From positions 28,196-92,195 of the forward strand of contig NZ_FOQM01000032.1 of assembly GCF_900113735.1 (NCBI RefSeq): DNA of 64,000 bases, in the 5' to 3' direction. Origin of the DNA: Bradyrhizobium sp. Gha (GTDB lineage: Bacteria > Pseudomonadota > Alphaproteobacteria > Rhizobiales > Xanthobacteraceae). The first letter of the stretch is position 1; each line of letters opens with the position of its first letter. The position numbers were made by a program, and so were the translations under genes. Positions 36,429 to 46,085 of this stretch are shown here, piece after piece. The notes below the pieces were generated by a model that was not told the DNA's origin, did no database searches, and saw only the letters and a program-made list of their open reading frames with translations.

Positions 36429-36962
36429 ATGAGCAAGAACGATCCTATCGACCGGGTCTGGGACATCATCGAAACGGCCGGTGTGTGCATGCTGACCACG
36501 CAGTTCGGCGGTGGGCTACGCGCGCGACCGCTAGAAGCAAGACCCGACCGCGATGCCGGTGCGATCTTCTTCGTTACGGACATCCATAGTCCCAAGGAGA
36601 ATGAAATCGAAGCCGCGCCTGATGTCGGTCTCGTCTTCATCAATTCTAGCAGCAACGTCTATCTATCGATCACCGGCCGCGCCTCGGTTGTGCGCGATCC
36701 GGAAAGGACCAAGGTGGTGTGGCGCAAGACCGACGAGGTATGGTGGCCCGGCGGCCCCGACGATCCGGACGTATCATTGTTGCGCATAGAGCCTGTCACC
36801 GCAGAATTGTGGGACGGCCCGGCGAGCTCCGCCGTGGTGGCATTTGAGTTCGCCAAGGCCAGGTTGACCGGCCAGCAGCCGAATCTCGGCGAAAACCGTA
36901 AAGTGACGGTCAAGATGAAGGCCGCAGGGCCAGCGAGCCCGGCTTTAGGCCCAAAGTCTTAG
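36429..36962 (+). CDS. Pyridoxamine-5'-phosphate-oxidase-like flavin-binding protein
   Basis: The 177-residue protein belongs to the general-stress-protein-26/PNPOx-like split-barrel group (VWDIIETAGVCMLTTQFGGG, LRARPLEARPDRDAGAIFFV, SPKENEIEAAPDVGLVF, and later KVVWRKTDEVWWPGGPDDPD). Relatives bind FMN or F420 and act in stress-related redox reactions. I chose the ATG at 36429 because the upstream open frame is not protein-like. It is a single gene with no operon partners. Confidence 0.85.
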   Translation: MSKNDPIDRVWDIIETAGVCMLTTQFGGGLRARPLEARPDRDAGAIFFVTDIHSPKENEIEAAPDVGLVFINSSSNVYLSITGRASVVRDPERTKVVWRKTDEVWWPGGPDDPDVSLLRIEPVTAELWDGPASSAVVAFEFAKARLTGQQPNLGENRKVTVKMKAAGPASPALGPKS

Positions 36963-37056
36963 CGACCTGAGCGGCAGGTTGTGCGGTTAAGCATTGAACA
37001 AAGCCGGTCGCGATACGTCCACGGGCAGTGTGCCCCATCTAACATGGATTAAAGGA

Positions 37057-37086
37057 TTGCCATTTTTTCCCGGTATGCTGTACATA
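37057..37086 (+). promoter_or_regulatory. Candidate sigma70 promoter
   Basis: TTGCCA and TACATA are separated by 18 bp, about 90 bp before the start codon of the gene at 37175. It is an AT-rich patch in GC-rich surroundings. Confidence 0.4.
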
Positions 37087-37174
37087 GAGTCTTCGCGTGA
37101 GGATTTCGAGAGATTAGTCTCAGTTCAGTTCCAGATTTCGAAAATACCTTTACAAATTTCTGGGGGACATTGCG

Positions 37175-37480
37175 ATGGCAAAGCCTTCGGTTTCCCGCGA
37201 GGCCTTTCGAGGGTTGTTCGCTTTTTATGCGGCCAAGGCCCACCACGATCATAACGGTGTGGCTGAAGGCCGGCTCCTCAAACTGTTCGGATCGAGCGAA
37301 CACATCCCGGATGGGCTGTTGGAACTGTGGTCATCGCGGGCGGAGCTGATTGGCCCTGAGGCTGTTGGCAACATAATGTCACCACTCGCTCATCAGATTC
37401 TGGACGGCGGCGCACAATATAATCACGCCAGCGACTTCCTTCATCGACTGTTGCGAGAGCTAGACCGAGACGGCCACTAA
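37175..37480 (+). CDS. Hypothetical protein
   Basis: The 101-residue product (MAKPSVSREAFRGLFAFYAA, KAHHDHNGVAEGRLLKLFGS, ...QYNHASDFLHRLLRELDRDG) follows GGGGGACATTGCG. It is soluble, helical and His-rich in places (HHDH). Not a family I recognise. A plausible promoter lies about 90 bp upstream. Confidence 0.6.
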   Translation: MAKPSVSREAFRGLFAFYAAKAHHDHNGVAEGRLLKLFGSSEHIPDGLLELWSSRAELIGPEAVGNIMSPLAHQILDGGAQYNHASDFLHRLLRELDRDGH

Positions 37481-37694
37481 CCACGATTGCGAGTGGCTGC
37501 TGCTGAGCTGTGGCAGGCAACTCTGACGGCGTTGCCCCATCGCCAGGATTTTCGTTCGACGCTGCGCCTCGAAACACTGCGACCCGCCGATCGCGGTCCC
37601 AAAGCCTCAACGTCGTCCTCGCCATGGATTTGTTCGGCTGGACGTCTCGCCGCCTGCATGGCGCATGCGGTGATCCCGCCCGGTGCAGTGCGCC

Positions 37695-38420
37695 TCAGAA
37701 GTGTAATCTGACCGCGTGCCGAAGCGAGCGGCTCGAGCTCAAGATGGAGAGCATTCCCAGCACCATCAGTAGTACGCCCAGCCAAGTTGCCGTCCGGCTC
37801 GGCGCCTCTGCGGTGGGCATAAGCACGTCGACCGGCATAGTCGGAGATTCGGACGAAGTCCGCGTGTCGTTGGCCGGCGCGGCCGCGAGAAGTTGCTCAA
37901 CATCGACTTGATCTTGGCCCGACACCGAGAGCGTGGGCCGGGGGCTGTGCTCGGCGATGATGGTCGCCGACGGCAGAGCGGTGGTCGCACTGAGATCGGA
38001 TCCAGCATCGGCAACGTTGACTTCCGGATGAGGCTGCTCGACCGGCATTGAGCGCAGCAACTCCGCGCGCGCATCAAGGGTTCCGCTCTGCCTGGGCCGC
38101 GCGGTCCCACTCTCGTCCAAACTGGCGACACTATCTTTATCTTTGGTCACGCGCCGACGAACGGGCTTCTTCACCTTCGCGATACCCTCGGTCAGGAACC
38201 AGCATTTGCGATGCCCGTCCACTCGATAGACCCAATGCTGGCCGTCGGGGGCCGAGTTGCCGGGGCGTCCCACGCATTCCGCTTCTGGCGGAGAGGTCAC
38301 CGCAGGCGCGGGTGCGGTAGTATTGAAGAGATCCGCAAGAGAATTGGAGGATGCAGGCGCGGTCGAAAGAGCTTCAACAAGAACGAAACTGACGAAGTAC
38401 AATCGCAAATAACCGGACAT
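37695..38420 (-). CDS. Exported, C-terminally anchored hypothetical protein
   Basis: The 241-residue protein starts at 38420 after CGGGAGTTTTCG. It has an N-terminal signal (MSGYLRLYFVSFVLVEALST) and then a short cysteine-containing unit (ECVGRPGNSAPDGQHWVYRV, DGHRKCWFLTEG). A long low-complexity linker follows, and a C-terminal membrane helix (ATWLGVLLMVLGMLSILSSS). The small GQHWVYRVDGHRKCWF module recurs in Bradyrhizobium hypothetical proteins. Envelope location is likely; function unknown. Confidence 0.7.
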   Translation of the reverse strand: MSGYLRLYFVSFVLVEALSTAPASSNSLADLFNTTAPAPAVTSPPEAECVGRPGNSAPDGQHWVYRVDGHRKCWFLTEGIAKVKKPVRRRVTKDKDSVASLDESGTARPRQSGTLDARAELLRSMPVEQPHPEVNVADAGSDLSATTALPSATIIAEHSPRPTLSVSGQDQVDVEQLLAAAPANDTRTSSESPTMPVDVLMPTAEAPSRTATWLGVLLMVLGMLSILSSSRSLRHAVRLHF

Positions 38421-38646
38421 CGAAAACTCCCGGTGTTGCGCCCCGCCCGCCATAACCCTTCGGGCAGACCTAGGCACCTATGCGGCTCAAATCTGGCGGC
38501 GCGATGGATTCATTGTGCTCGTGCCACGAGATCGGGCTCCGAATGCAAGGACGAGCCAGCAGCTCGCGGTTGCAAAGGAGCGGTCATGGCGACGAGCTGC
38601 TGCCGGAGGCCACACATCACGCCGTTTGGAGAGCCGATCTACCACT

Positions 38647-38904
38647 TCAATCGGTATAAGCGCGCGGTCGCTCAGTTTCGGCAGTCTCGTTTGAGGCCAA
38701 GCAACGTCGCGCTCGATCGATCTGTGCGTCGGTGGCGCCGTGACTACGGGCGTACATCTCAGCCATTTGTGCCGAATATTTCGCGACGTAGTATCTGACC
38801 TCGCTGCACGAGATGCGCCCCGCGGGCCTGTGATGACGCGAAGCGAAGGCTTCGGACCCCAGCGGGATCAGCAACAACGCAACAATAGCCACCCGTACGA
38901 TCAT
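38647..38904 (-). CDS. Small exported hypothetical protein
   Basis: The 85-residue protein has a signal peptide (MIVRVAIVALLLIPLGSEAF) and a conserved-looking mature part (GRISCSEVRYYVAKYSAQMA, EMYARSHGATDAQIDRARRC). GGCAGGGGGACGTCGAGA ahead of the ATG gives a good ribosome-binding site. The two cysteines could form a disulfide. Comparable short secreted proteins occur across Bradyrhizobium; function unknown. Confidence 0.7.
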   Translation of the reverse strand: MIVRVAIVALLLIPLGSEAFASRHHRPAGRISCSEVRYYVAKYSAQMAEMYARSHGATDAQIDRARRCLASNETAETERPRAYTD

Positions 38905-39517
38905 TCTCGACGTCCCCCTGCCACTATCTGCTTCGCCAGAGAGCAGGCCTGAATCGCGCACACGACGCAAATTAAGAATCGCGCACTGTTCAAAGGGCTG
39001 TGAGACTGTTGCTCCAATGCTTCGGTTCTGCGCGGAAACTGGACCATGAGGTGGAGGTAACGCGATCTGGCGCGAGCTTCCCAACCATGTCGACGTGGCA
39101 AGCTCGATCATCACCTGAACGCTCTGCGAGCTCGCGACAACTAGCTCCGTCGAAGCGCTCTCCTTCTACCGCTGGCCGTGGGGATACGGCTCGTCCTGGC
39201 AATCCTTCTCGCGTGAGCGGCTCGTAGGCGACGCTAGATCGTTCTCGCACTCCACTCCTTTCGCTTGTCTTTCGGATCGGTTTCACTCCGCAAGTTTGAT
39301 CTCGTCGGCAAAGCTGCAGGGGGCATTCACGCGCTCTGCGACCCCTCAGGCTTGGTCGTCCCCTTCTGCCCTTTGGTCGCTGCCTAGCACGTGGGCCGGT
39401 CCTATCCCTTGGGCAGCCTTCGCGAGCGACTGCTCTCTTACACGTGCCGAATGCCCCGGCTGTTAAGGGTTGGTTTAGGTTCCGGCATGATCATTGACGA
39501 CCGCAAGGGACCCGAGC
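38905..39517. other. Gene-free stretch
   Basis: No supported gene in about 600 bp. It separates the minus-strand small gene from the plus-strand membrane protein at 39518 and should hold both promoters. No clear -35/-10 pair stood out. Confidence 0.4.
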
Positions 39518-40255
39518 ATGCAATCGCATCATGCGAATATCTTGGAAAGGATCGTGACCGTCGCGGATGACGGCAGCGGCGAGGTCGCGACGGCGCCCGT
39601 CACTCTCGATCACCTTGATTTCTCGACCTCTACTCGAGATGAGGTCCTCGCCCTTTTGGCGCCAAGCAGTCATTCGATGCTCAGTACTTGGCTCGTCGTG
39701 GCCGCCTTGGCTGGGGGCTTTGGACTGGGTTGGGCTGCTGCTTGGTACGGTCCTGCAGCTATCTCAGCTCTCAAGCCAATTGCCCAGGTAGAAACGGGCT
39801 GGCGCCGCATGCCGGACATAAAGTCAGCCGGTAAGGCTGAAAGCGCCCGAAAGATTGCATCAGCATCAGCCTCGCGGACGCCACCTGCTTTAGGTCAGCC
39901 CTCCACAGTCATCGCTAGCATTGTTCAGAAACCCTTGGCTAAACCGTCGAGCGGGACGCAATCGACGGACGCTTCGAGCCTAGCTTCTTCGACTCTCGAC
40001 GCGGACGTGTCTGTGACTGGCTCGCTCGCGCCTGCGGGGCCGCGCCTGTCGGTCCCCGAAACAAGACCAGCGACCATTGCGGGTTGGGCAGTCCTCGAGG
40101 TTCGCGGCGGAACGGCCGTGCTCGAAGGGCCGGATGGGATTCGCATGGCAGCGCAGGGCGATGTGGTCCCTGGCATCGGCCGAATCGACTCCATCGTGCG
40201 TTGGGGTAATCGCTGGATAGTTGCGACAGCGAATGGGCTAATCTCGACGCGATAG
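39518..40255 (+). CDS. Single-pass membrane protein with conserved C-terminal domain
   Basis: The 245-residue protein has a cytoplasmic N-terminus of about 55 residues and a membrane helix (MLSTWLVVAALAGGFGLGWA). A Ser/Ala-rich linker follows, then a compact C-terminal domain (GWAVLEVRGGTAVLEGPDGI, GDVVPGIGRIDSIVRWGNRW, IVATANGLIS). The terminal motif resembles PilP/GspC-like periplasmic domains in length and pattern, but I cannot assign it. I chose the ATG at 39518, preceded by AAGGGACC. Confidence 0.65.
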   Translation: MQSHHANILERIVTVADDGSGEVATAPVTLDHLDFSTSTRDEVLALLAPSSHSMLSTWLVVAALAGGFGLGWAAAWYGPAAISALKPIAQVETGWRRMPDIKSAGKAESARKIASASASRTPPALGQPSTVIASIVQKPLAKPSSGTQSTDASSLASSTLDADVSVTGSLAPAGPRLSVPETRPATIAGWAVLEVRGGTAVLEGPDGIRMAAQGDVVPGIGRIDSIVRWGNRWIVATANGLISTR

Positions 40256-40536
40256 GCGTGAACGCTTTGGACCGCTCGTTGGAGTCGGCGACCTCATGTA
40301 GATCAGGTCTTTTGGCGCACCGGACGTATCGAACAGGTGGCGCCCGATCCTGGACCGCGAGGCAAAGCCGAGGCCGCCGCGTGATGTGATGCGGACGGAA
40401 TCCTTAAGGCACTTCTGCCTCTCGCGCCGAGACCGGCAGCATCAATTGCCACCGAGCTCTTCAGCCGGTTCGGATGACGCAAGGCGTATCTGTTTTGGTG
40501 ACGCGACCAGCTTACCAACCTCCTTGCTCAGGTTAG

Positions 40537-40749
40537 CTATTTCTTGGGCGTCGCTGGATTTCCTGTGTTCGATCCGGTAGTTGCCGTTGTCGGCGAAGTG
40601 GATTGGTTCGACGCGGTCGTATTGTGCCGGCCCGAGTAGTAGACCCCGGCAGCAATGATGAGGACCACACAGATGGCCAAAACCACCCAGCCTCCTCGGT
40701 TGTTCCGTCGATACTGGTTTGCGGGTCGGTTGTCGTTTGGATAAGTCAT
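40537..40749 (-). CDS. Small single-pass membrane protein
   Basis: The 70-residue product (MTYPNDNRPANQYRRNNRGG) has a membrane helix (WVVLAICVVLIIAAGVYYSG) and a Ser/Thr-rich tail. CTAGGAGAACCTGCAC is a good ribosome-binding site. It is a recurrent Bradyrhizobium-type small protein of unknown function. Confidence 0.65.
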   Translation of the reverse strand: MTYPNDNRPANQYRRNNRGGWVVLAICVVLIIAAGVYYSGRHNTTASNQSTSPTTATTGSNTGNPATPKK

Positions 40750-41187
40750 GTGCAGGTTCTCCTAGAGGCAGAAATCGGGGAGAAAACAAGTGTTCCTATC
40801 GGGGGCACGGCGATGGTGTGGCCCTTTCATTCGAGAGTGCAGGCGAACACGAGGGACGGTAATTCAGTGGCCACGACGATCGGCCCGCATGGTGTGTCCG
40901 TGTTTGAGCCCATGAAGACCGGGCGTGCGCACCCTGCGATCTGGCGCGAAGGGCGCGGCCGCCAGCCGGTCGGTCCCGGGGCTCGCCAGCTTCCAAGAAG
41001 TTCCGGAAAGCGGAAGTAGCGCAGATCCAGCGAGGCTGAGGGGGTGTTGCTTGCGCTCCAGAATGGCGCAGCGTGTGCAGTATCGGGGGAGAGGCCCCGG
41101 GTGTGCAGCTCGGCCCCGGGCGTCTGAACGACCACTCGGAACGATTGGGCGCTCTTGTGATTGAGGTGCCGGCAAGGAGGCATACGG
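40750..41187. other. Intergenic region upstream of the protease
   Basis: Frames on both strands are open because of GC bias, but none is convincing. The region separates the small membrane gene from the HtrA-like gene. Confidence 0.4.
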
Positions 41188-42291
41188 GTGCCTATTCGTT
41201 TCCTGCGCGTGGTCATCGCCTGGGTGCTGGTATTGGCCACCCTCTGGGTTTTACAGCCCTACGTGTCAGCTCTATGGTTTTCTGCCTCCGCTCCTCGCAC
41301 TGTCACGCCGCGGGCCGACCTGGCTAAAAGCGAGCAGGAGACGATTCGTCTCTTCAGGGAAGTCTCTCCATCCGTCGTACACGTATTCGCCCGCGGAAAG
41401 CCAAGCACAACGATGTTTTCCGACGATCAGGACAACGTCGTGCAATCTGGCTCCGGAATCATATGGGATGTCGCCGGGCACGTGATTACCAACAATCACG
41501 TCATCAGTGGCACGGGCCAGATCGGAGTTCGGCTGACGTCGGGCGAGTTTGTCGGCGCGCATGTCGTGGGCGCCGCTCCGAATTACGACCTCGCCGTTCT
41601 TCAGTTGGAGCGGCCAAGATCGGCGTTGCGCCCCATTGCTGTGGGCCGTTCGGCTGACCTGCAGGTGGGGCAAAGCACGTTCGCGATCGGCAACCCTTAC
41701 GGTCTCGACCAGACTTTGACCTCCGGCATCGTGAGTGCGCTTGGCCGAAAGCTGCCCTCGGTCACTGCGCGCGAGGTCAAAGGGATGATTCAGACTGACG
41801 CGCCGATCAATCCGGGGAATTCCGGTGGCCCGTTGCTCGACAGCGCAGGACGGCTGATCGGGGTGAACAGCGCCATTCTTTCCGGTTCCGGAGCTTCTGC
41901 CGGAATTGGATTCGCCATTCCGGTAGACATCGTCAACCGCGTCGCGGCCGAGTTGATCCGCAATGGTCGCGTGCCGTTGGCGGGTATCGGTATCGTCGCT
42001 GCCAAGCAAGATGAGGCCACAAGCCTCGGGATCGATGGAGTGATCATTTTACGCACTCTGCCCGGTTCTCCCGCCGCGCAGGCGGGAATTGAAGGTGTGA
42101 GCGAGGACGGGGTAATCCGGGACATCATAACCGACGCCAACGGGAAGCCGGTCCACAGCATGGAGGAATTGACTTCGATTCTTGATGATGTGGGGATCGG
42201 CAAGGAGTTGGAGCTGACCATCGACCGTGCTGGACAAACCCGCACGGTCAAGGTGACCGTCGCGGACATCTCACGGCTGGCCCAGCGATAA
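41188..42291 (+). CDS. HtrA/DegP-like membrane-anchored serine protease
   Basis: The 367-residue protein starts at a GTG after AAGGAGGCATACGG. An N-terminal hydrophobic segment (RVVIAWVLVLATLWVLQPYV) anchors or exports it. The trypsin-like domain keeps the triad: His in VITNNHVISG, Asp in NYDLAVLQLE and Ser in NPGNSGGPLL. One PDZ domain follows (GVIILRTLPGSPAAQAGIEG). With a single PDZ and an anchor it resembles DegS-type regulatory proteases more than DegP. It would act in the periplasm on misfolded or regulatory proteins. Confidence 0.9.
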   Translation: MPIRFLRVVIAWVLVLATLWVLQPYVSALWFSASAPRTVTPRADLAKSEQETIRLFREVSPSVVHVFARGKPSTTMFSDDQDNVVQSGSGIIWDVAGHVITNNHVISGTGQIGVRLTSGEFVGAHVVGAAPNYDLAVLQLERPRSALRPIAVGRSADLQVGQSTFAIGNPYGLDQTLTSGIVSALGRKLPSVTAREVKGMIQTDAPINPGNSGGPLLDSAGRLIGVNSAILSGSGASAGIGFAIPVDIVNRVAAELIRNGRVPLAGIGIVAAKQDEATSLGIDGVIILRTLPGSPAAQAGIEGVSEDGVIRDIITDANGKPVHSMEELTSILDDVGIGKELELTIDRAGQTRTVKVTVADISRLAQR

Positions 42292-42320
42292 CGGAATGTC
42301 CAGCTCCCGGATGAGCGCTT

Positions 42321-42413
42321 ATCGCCGCCGGCGTCGACGTGATCATGCTCAACGCAGTGGACGCAAAGGCGATCGCTCCGGTGGTTAAGAAGGCGCTGGC
42401 GGCGGGTGTCTAG
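42321..42413 (+). pseudogene. C-terminal scrap of a sugar-binding protein
   Basis: An open segment reads IAAGVDVIMLNAVDAKAIAP and then VVKKALAAGV before TAG. It matches the 'GVDaIilnp.d..ai.pvvkkA..aGi' strand-helix of RbsB-type binding proteins, which normally continues for another 150 residues. It has no start. It lies just before a locus with an intact protein of the same class. Confidence 0.6.
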
Positions 42414-42483
42414 AGCTGCTCTAAACGTCGGTGCGGTCGCCTCGCTGCGGCTGCACCCAATTTCCCGGCAGCCGGAGATGATC

Positions 42484-43377
42484 ATGTCGCGCATTGGAAT
42501 CCATTCTTTCGTCTGGTCGGCCAGTTCGGCGCAAGCCGACCTCGAACGGACGCTGGCCAACACCAAGGAGGCCGGCTTCGATCTCATCGAGTTCTCCTAT
42601 CTCGATGCCGCCCATGTCGATATCGACAGGCTGGCCGGGCGCATTGCTGACCTGGACCTCGGCGTGGTGATCAGCATCGGTCTGCCGGCTGAAGGCGATA
42701 TTTCCAGCGCCGAGAGCGCGATCGCCGCGCGCGGCATTGAAATCCTGAACAGAACGATAGCGCTGACGCGCGATCTCGGTGGCCGGAAGCTCGCCGGCAT
42801 CCTGTCATCCGGTCATGGACTGCAGACCACGGCGTCCACCCGTGATCAGTGGAATCGGAGCGCGGCGACGCTTGCCGAGGCCGCGGTAAGAGCCAAGGCG
42901 GCCGGTGTCACACTCAATCTGGAGATCGTCAATCGCTTCGAAAGCAATCTGCTCAACACCACCGCACAAGGGCTAGCCTTCATTGAGGACAGCGGCTCTG
43001 ACAACATCTTCCTTCATCTCGACACCTTCCATATGAACCTGGAGGAGGCCGACATCGGGCTCGCCATCCGCCGTGCCGCGAACAAGATCGGCTACGTACA
43101 TATCGGCGAGAGCCATCGTGGCTTCCTCGGCACCGGCAACATCGATTTCGCAGGAGCTTTCGACGCGCTCACGGCGATCGGCTACAAGGACGATCTCAGT
43201 TTCGAATCGTTCTCCTCCGAGATCGTGGACGAGAACTTATCCAGGAAAGCCGCCATCTGGCGCAATCTGTGGACCGACAACATGGAGCTGGCGCGTCATG
43301 CTCGTCGGTTCATTGCGCTCGGTTTGGAGACGGCACGGCGGAAGGCAGAGCTCGTTTGCGCGGCGCAAAGGCCGTGA
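42484..43377 (+). CDS. Sugar isomerase/epimerase, TIM-barrel (tagatose-3-epimerase-like)
   Basis: The 297-residue protein (MSRIGIHSFVWSASSAQADL) belongs to the AP-endonuclease-2-like sugar epimerase family. Metal and catalytic residues are recognisable in order: Glu in LNLEIVNRFE, Asp/His in FLHLDTFHMN, His/Glu in VHIGESHRG and Glu in LSFESF. Such enzymes interconvert ketoses such as D-tagatose, D-psicose or L-ribulose at C3. The ATG at 42484 is preceded by GGAGATGATC. It lies just upstream of the sugar ABC operon, supporting a rare-sugar pathway. Confidence 0.88.
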   Translation: MSRIGIHSFVWSASSAQADLERTLANTKEAGFDLIEFSYLDAAHVDIDRLAGRIADLDLGVVISIGLPAEGDISSAESAIAARGIEILNRTIALTRDLGGRKLAGILSSGHGLQTTASTRDQWNRSAATLAEAAVRAKAAGVTLNLEIVNRFESNLLNTTAQGLAFIEDSGSDNIFLHLDTFHMNLEEADIGLAIRRAANKIGYVHIGESHRGFLGTGNIDFAGAFDALTAIGYKDDLSFESFSSEIVDENLSRKAAIWRNLWTDNMELARHARRFIALGLETARRKAELVCAAQRP

Positions 43378-43612
43378 AAAGCAGCGGTAGCTGCCTGCAG
43401 TTCGCGATGCCGGCAAAACGCTCGCTGTGGTGCGATGGTGCGATCGGCTAGAGGGCTTTTCGTTCGTGGGAATCCCGTTGAGGTGTTCACCTCAGCCAGA
43501 TGTAGCGGGTCGAGATTGTCAGCTCGATAAATTGTGTTAGCGTGTGCCCCACTCGGCATAAAGAACGAGTGGCCGCTGCATCGGCCTTCTAGGATAGACA
43601 TGGGAGCAAGGC

Positions 43613-44626
43613 ATGAGGAAGACAGTTTTTGGCATTGTTTCTGTGGGTCTGCTGGTCGCCGCCAGCGCCGCGGTCGCCGACACCAAGGACAAGAAGATCG
43701 CGCTCTCGAACAACTACGCCGGCAATTCATGGCGTCAGGCGATGTTGAAGAGCTGGGACAAGGTGACGAAGCCCGCCGTTGCCTCCGGCATCGTGGCAGC
43801 CGCCGACGCTTACACGACTTCGGAGAACCAGGTCACCGAGCAGGCAGCCCAGATCCAGAACCTCATTCTGCAGGGCTACAACGCGATCGTCGTGAATGCA
43901 GCCTCTCCCGACGCGCTGAACGGCGTCATCAAGCAGGCCTGTGACGCAGGGATCACGGTGGTGTCGTTTGATGGCATTGTAACCGAGCCATGCGCTTGGC
44001 GTGTCGCGGTCGACTTCAAGAAGATGGGGCGCGTCGAGGTCGATTACTTGACCAAGAAGATGCCGGCGGGCGGCAACCTGCTCGAAATTCGCGGCCTTGC
44101 CGGCGTGTTCGTGGACGATGCCATTCACTCGGGCATCGAGGACGGCGTCAAAGCCAATCCGCAGTACAAGATCGTCGGATCGGTGCACGGCAACTGGGCG
44201 CAGGAAGTGGCGCAGAAGGAGGTCGCGGGCATTCTGCCCTCACTTCCTGAGATCAAGGCGGTCGTCACCCAAGGCGGCGACGGTTATGGGGCAGCGCAAG
44301 CGTTTGCGGCGGCCGGACGACCGACCCCGCTCATCGTCATGGGCAATCGCCAGGACGAACTGCAATGGTGGAAAGAGCAAAAGGACAAGAACGGTTACGA
44401 GACGATGTCCGTTTCGATCGCGCCGGGCGTCTCGACTCTCGCCTTCTGGGTCGCGCAGATGATCCTCGACGGGAAGCAAGTGCCGAAGGACTTGACCGTA
44501 CCCTTCCTTCAGATCGACCAAGCAGACCTTGAGAAGTCGCTGGCCACGACGGAGAAGGGCGGTGTTGCCAATGTCGAGTACACAGCCGACGACGCCGCGA
44601 AGGTCGTCGCCGGAGCGAGCAAGTAA
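43613..44626 (+). CDS. Sugar ABC substrate-binding protein
   Basis: The 337-residue protein has a signal peptide (MRKTVFGIVSVGLLVAASAA, then VADT) and an RbsB/LacI-type fold (KIALSNNYAGNSWRQAML, LQGYNAIVVNAASPDALNGV, VTQGGDGYGAAQAFAAAGRP). GGAGCAAGGC precedes the ATG. It is the first gene of a canonical importer followed by ATPase and two permeases, 11 bp, overlap and overlap apart. The ligand is probably a monosaccharide handled by the flanking epimerase and aldo/keto reductase. Confidence 0.92.
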   Translation: MRKTVFGIVSVGLLVAASAAVADTKDKKIALSNNYAGNSWRQAMLKSWDKVTKPAVASGIVAAADAYTTSENQVTEQAAQIQNLILQGYNAIVVNAASPDALNGVIKQACDAGITVVSFDGIVTEPCAWRVAVDFKKMGRVEVDYLTKKMPAGGNLLEIRGLAGVFVDDAIHSGIEDGVKANPQYKIVGSVHGNWAQEVAQKEVAGILPSLPEIKAVVTQGGDGYGAAQAFAAAGRPTPLIVMGNRQDELQWWKEQKDKNGYETMSVSIAPGVSTLAFWVAQMILDGKQVPKDLTVPFLQIDQADLEKSLATTEKGGVANVEYTADDAAKVVAGASK

Positions 44627-44636
44627 GATCTGATCC

Positions 44637-46085
44637 TTGAGCACTGAAGCCATTAGACTGGACGGCGTCGAAAAATCGTTCGGCGCCGTTCGTGCGCTGG
44701 CGGGCGTCGATCTCGTGGTCGCCGTCGGCGAATGCCTGGGACTGGTCGGCCACAACGGCGCTGGTAAATCGACCCTGATGCATGTGCTGGCCGGCGCGCT
44801 GCTGCCGGACGCCGGCAGATTGACCGTGGGGGGCGCGGAGCCAAAAGCGCAATGGTCGGCCGCCGCCTCGCAAGCGGCGGGCATTCGCTGCGTATTCCAG
44901 GAGTTGTCGCTCTGCCCCAATCTTTCGGTCGCAGAGAATGCCCGCATCACGCACGCATCGCTGCGAGGCTTTGGCTGGAAAGGGCGCGCACGCGCGCTGA
45001 TCTGTGCGAAGCTCGACGAGATTTTTCCCGGACACCGCATCGCTCCCGACGACGAGATCGCGCATCTGCCGATCGGCCAGCGCCAGATGGTCGAGATCGC
45101 GCGCGCTTTCACGGTCACGAGCGCGCCGCTACGACTGGTGATCCTGGACGAGCCGACCTCCTCGCTTGATGCGGTTGCCGCCGGCCAGTTGCTGTCTTAC
45201 ATCCGGAAGGAAACGGCGCGCGGTACCGCAATTATTCTGATTTCGCACATCCTCGGTGAGGTCCTTGCGACCTCCGACCGCATCGTCGTGATGAAGGACG
45301 GCAAGCAAGTTGCGGCTCGTCCGGCCCAGGCCTTCGATCGCTCCTCGCTGATGGCCGCAATGGGCTCGGACCTCAAGGAGGTCGAGGCGAGGGGAGATCG
45401 GCGGCAATCCCCTAAGGCCGATTCTGCCGTGGTGGTGCGTGCAAGCCCGCAGCGTGAAGGCGGGGGCGGCGAGCTTGTCGTCCGCGAGGGCGAGATCGTA
45501 GGGCTTGCCGGCCTTGCCGGGCATGGCCAGACCAGGCTGCTGTTGCAGATTTTCGCGGGCCAGGCCGATATCGACCGGCCGGTGGCCTTCGTTGCCGGCG
45601 ACCGACAGAATGAGGGCGTGTTCAACCTTTGGTCCATCGCCGAGAACGTCACGGTCGCTTCGCTACGTTCTCTTATCCAGCGCGGCTTCATCAACGTGGC
45701 TGCCGAGGCGAAGCTTGCGCGCGCCTGGCGCGAGCGCATCGGCATTCGAACCTCCGACATGGGCCGGAATATTCTAACCCTGTCCGGAGGGAATCAACAG
45801 AAGGTCCTTTTCGCCCGGGCGCTCGCCTCGGACGCCAGGATCATCCTGATGGATGACCCCATGCGCGGCGTCGATATCGGCACCAAGCTGGAAGTCTACG
45901 CCATGATCCGCGCCGAGGCCGCCGCGGGCCGCAGCTTCCTGTGGTACACGACAGAACTCGATGAGCTTACGCATTGCGACAAGGTCTACGTCTTCTGGAA
46001 TGGAAAGATCTCCGATTCCATCGAGGCTGCCGATTTCTCCGAGCAACGCGTCCTGCGAGCGTCCTTTGCGGAGAGCGGGACATGA
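44637..46085 (+). CDS. Sugar ABC transporter double ATPase
   Basis: The 482-residue protein starts at a TTG (44637) with only a weak ribosome-binding site. The first domain has Walker A GHNGAGKS, a degenerate signature (LPIGQRQMVEIA) and Walker B LVILDEPTSSLD. The second has a degenerate Walker A (GLAGHGQTR), a good LSGGNQQK signature and IILMDDPMRGVD, where the expected catalytic Glu is Asp. This asymmetry is usual for the RbsA class. Its stop overlaps the start of permease 1. Confidence 0.9.
   Translation: MSTEAIRLDGVEKSFGAVRALAGVDLVVAVGECLGLVGHNGAGKSTLMHVLAGALLPDAGRLTVGGAEPKAQWSAAASQAAGIRCVFQELSLCPNLSVAENARITHASLRGFGWKGRARALICAKLDEIFPGHRIAPDDEIAHLPIGQRQMVEIARAFTVTSAPLRLVILDEPTSSLDAVAAGQLLSYIRKETARGTAIILISHILGEVLATSDRIVVMKDGKQVAARPAQAFDRSSLMAAMGSDLKEVEARGDRRQSPKADSAVVVRASPQREGGGGELVVREGEIVGLAGLAGHGQTRLLLQIFAGQADIDRPVAFVAGDRQNEGVFNLWSIAENVTVASLRSLIQRGFINVAAEAKLARAWRERIGIRTSDMGRNILTLSGGNQQKVLFARALASDARIILMDDPMRGVDIGTKLEVYAMIRAEAAAGRSFLWYTTELDELTHCDKVYVFWNGKISDSIEAADFSEQRVLRASFAESGT

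Noticed and set aside
38586..38798. Plus-strand frame starting MATSCCRRPHITPFGEPIYH with a good ribosome-binding site
   Set aside because: It overlaps antisense to the better-supported exported protein at 38647-38904 and its product becomes Arg-rich without pattern. It could be real only as a very short peptide.
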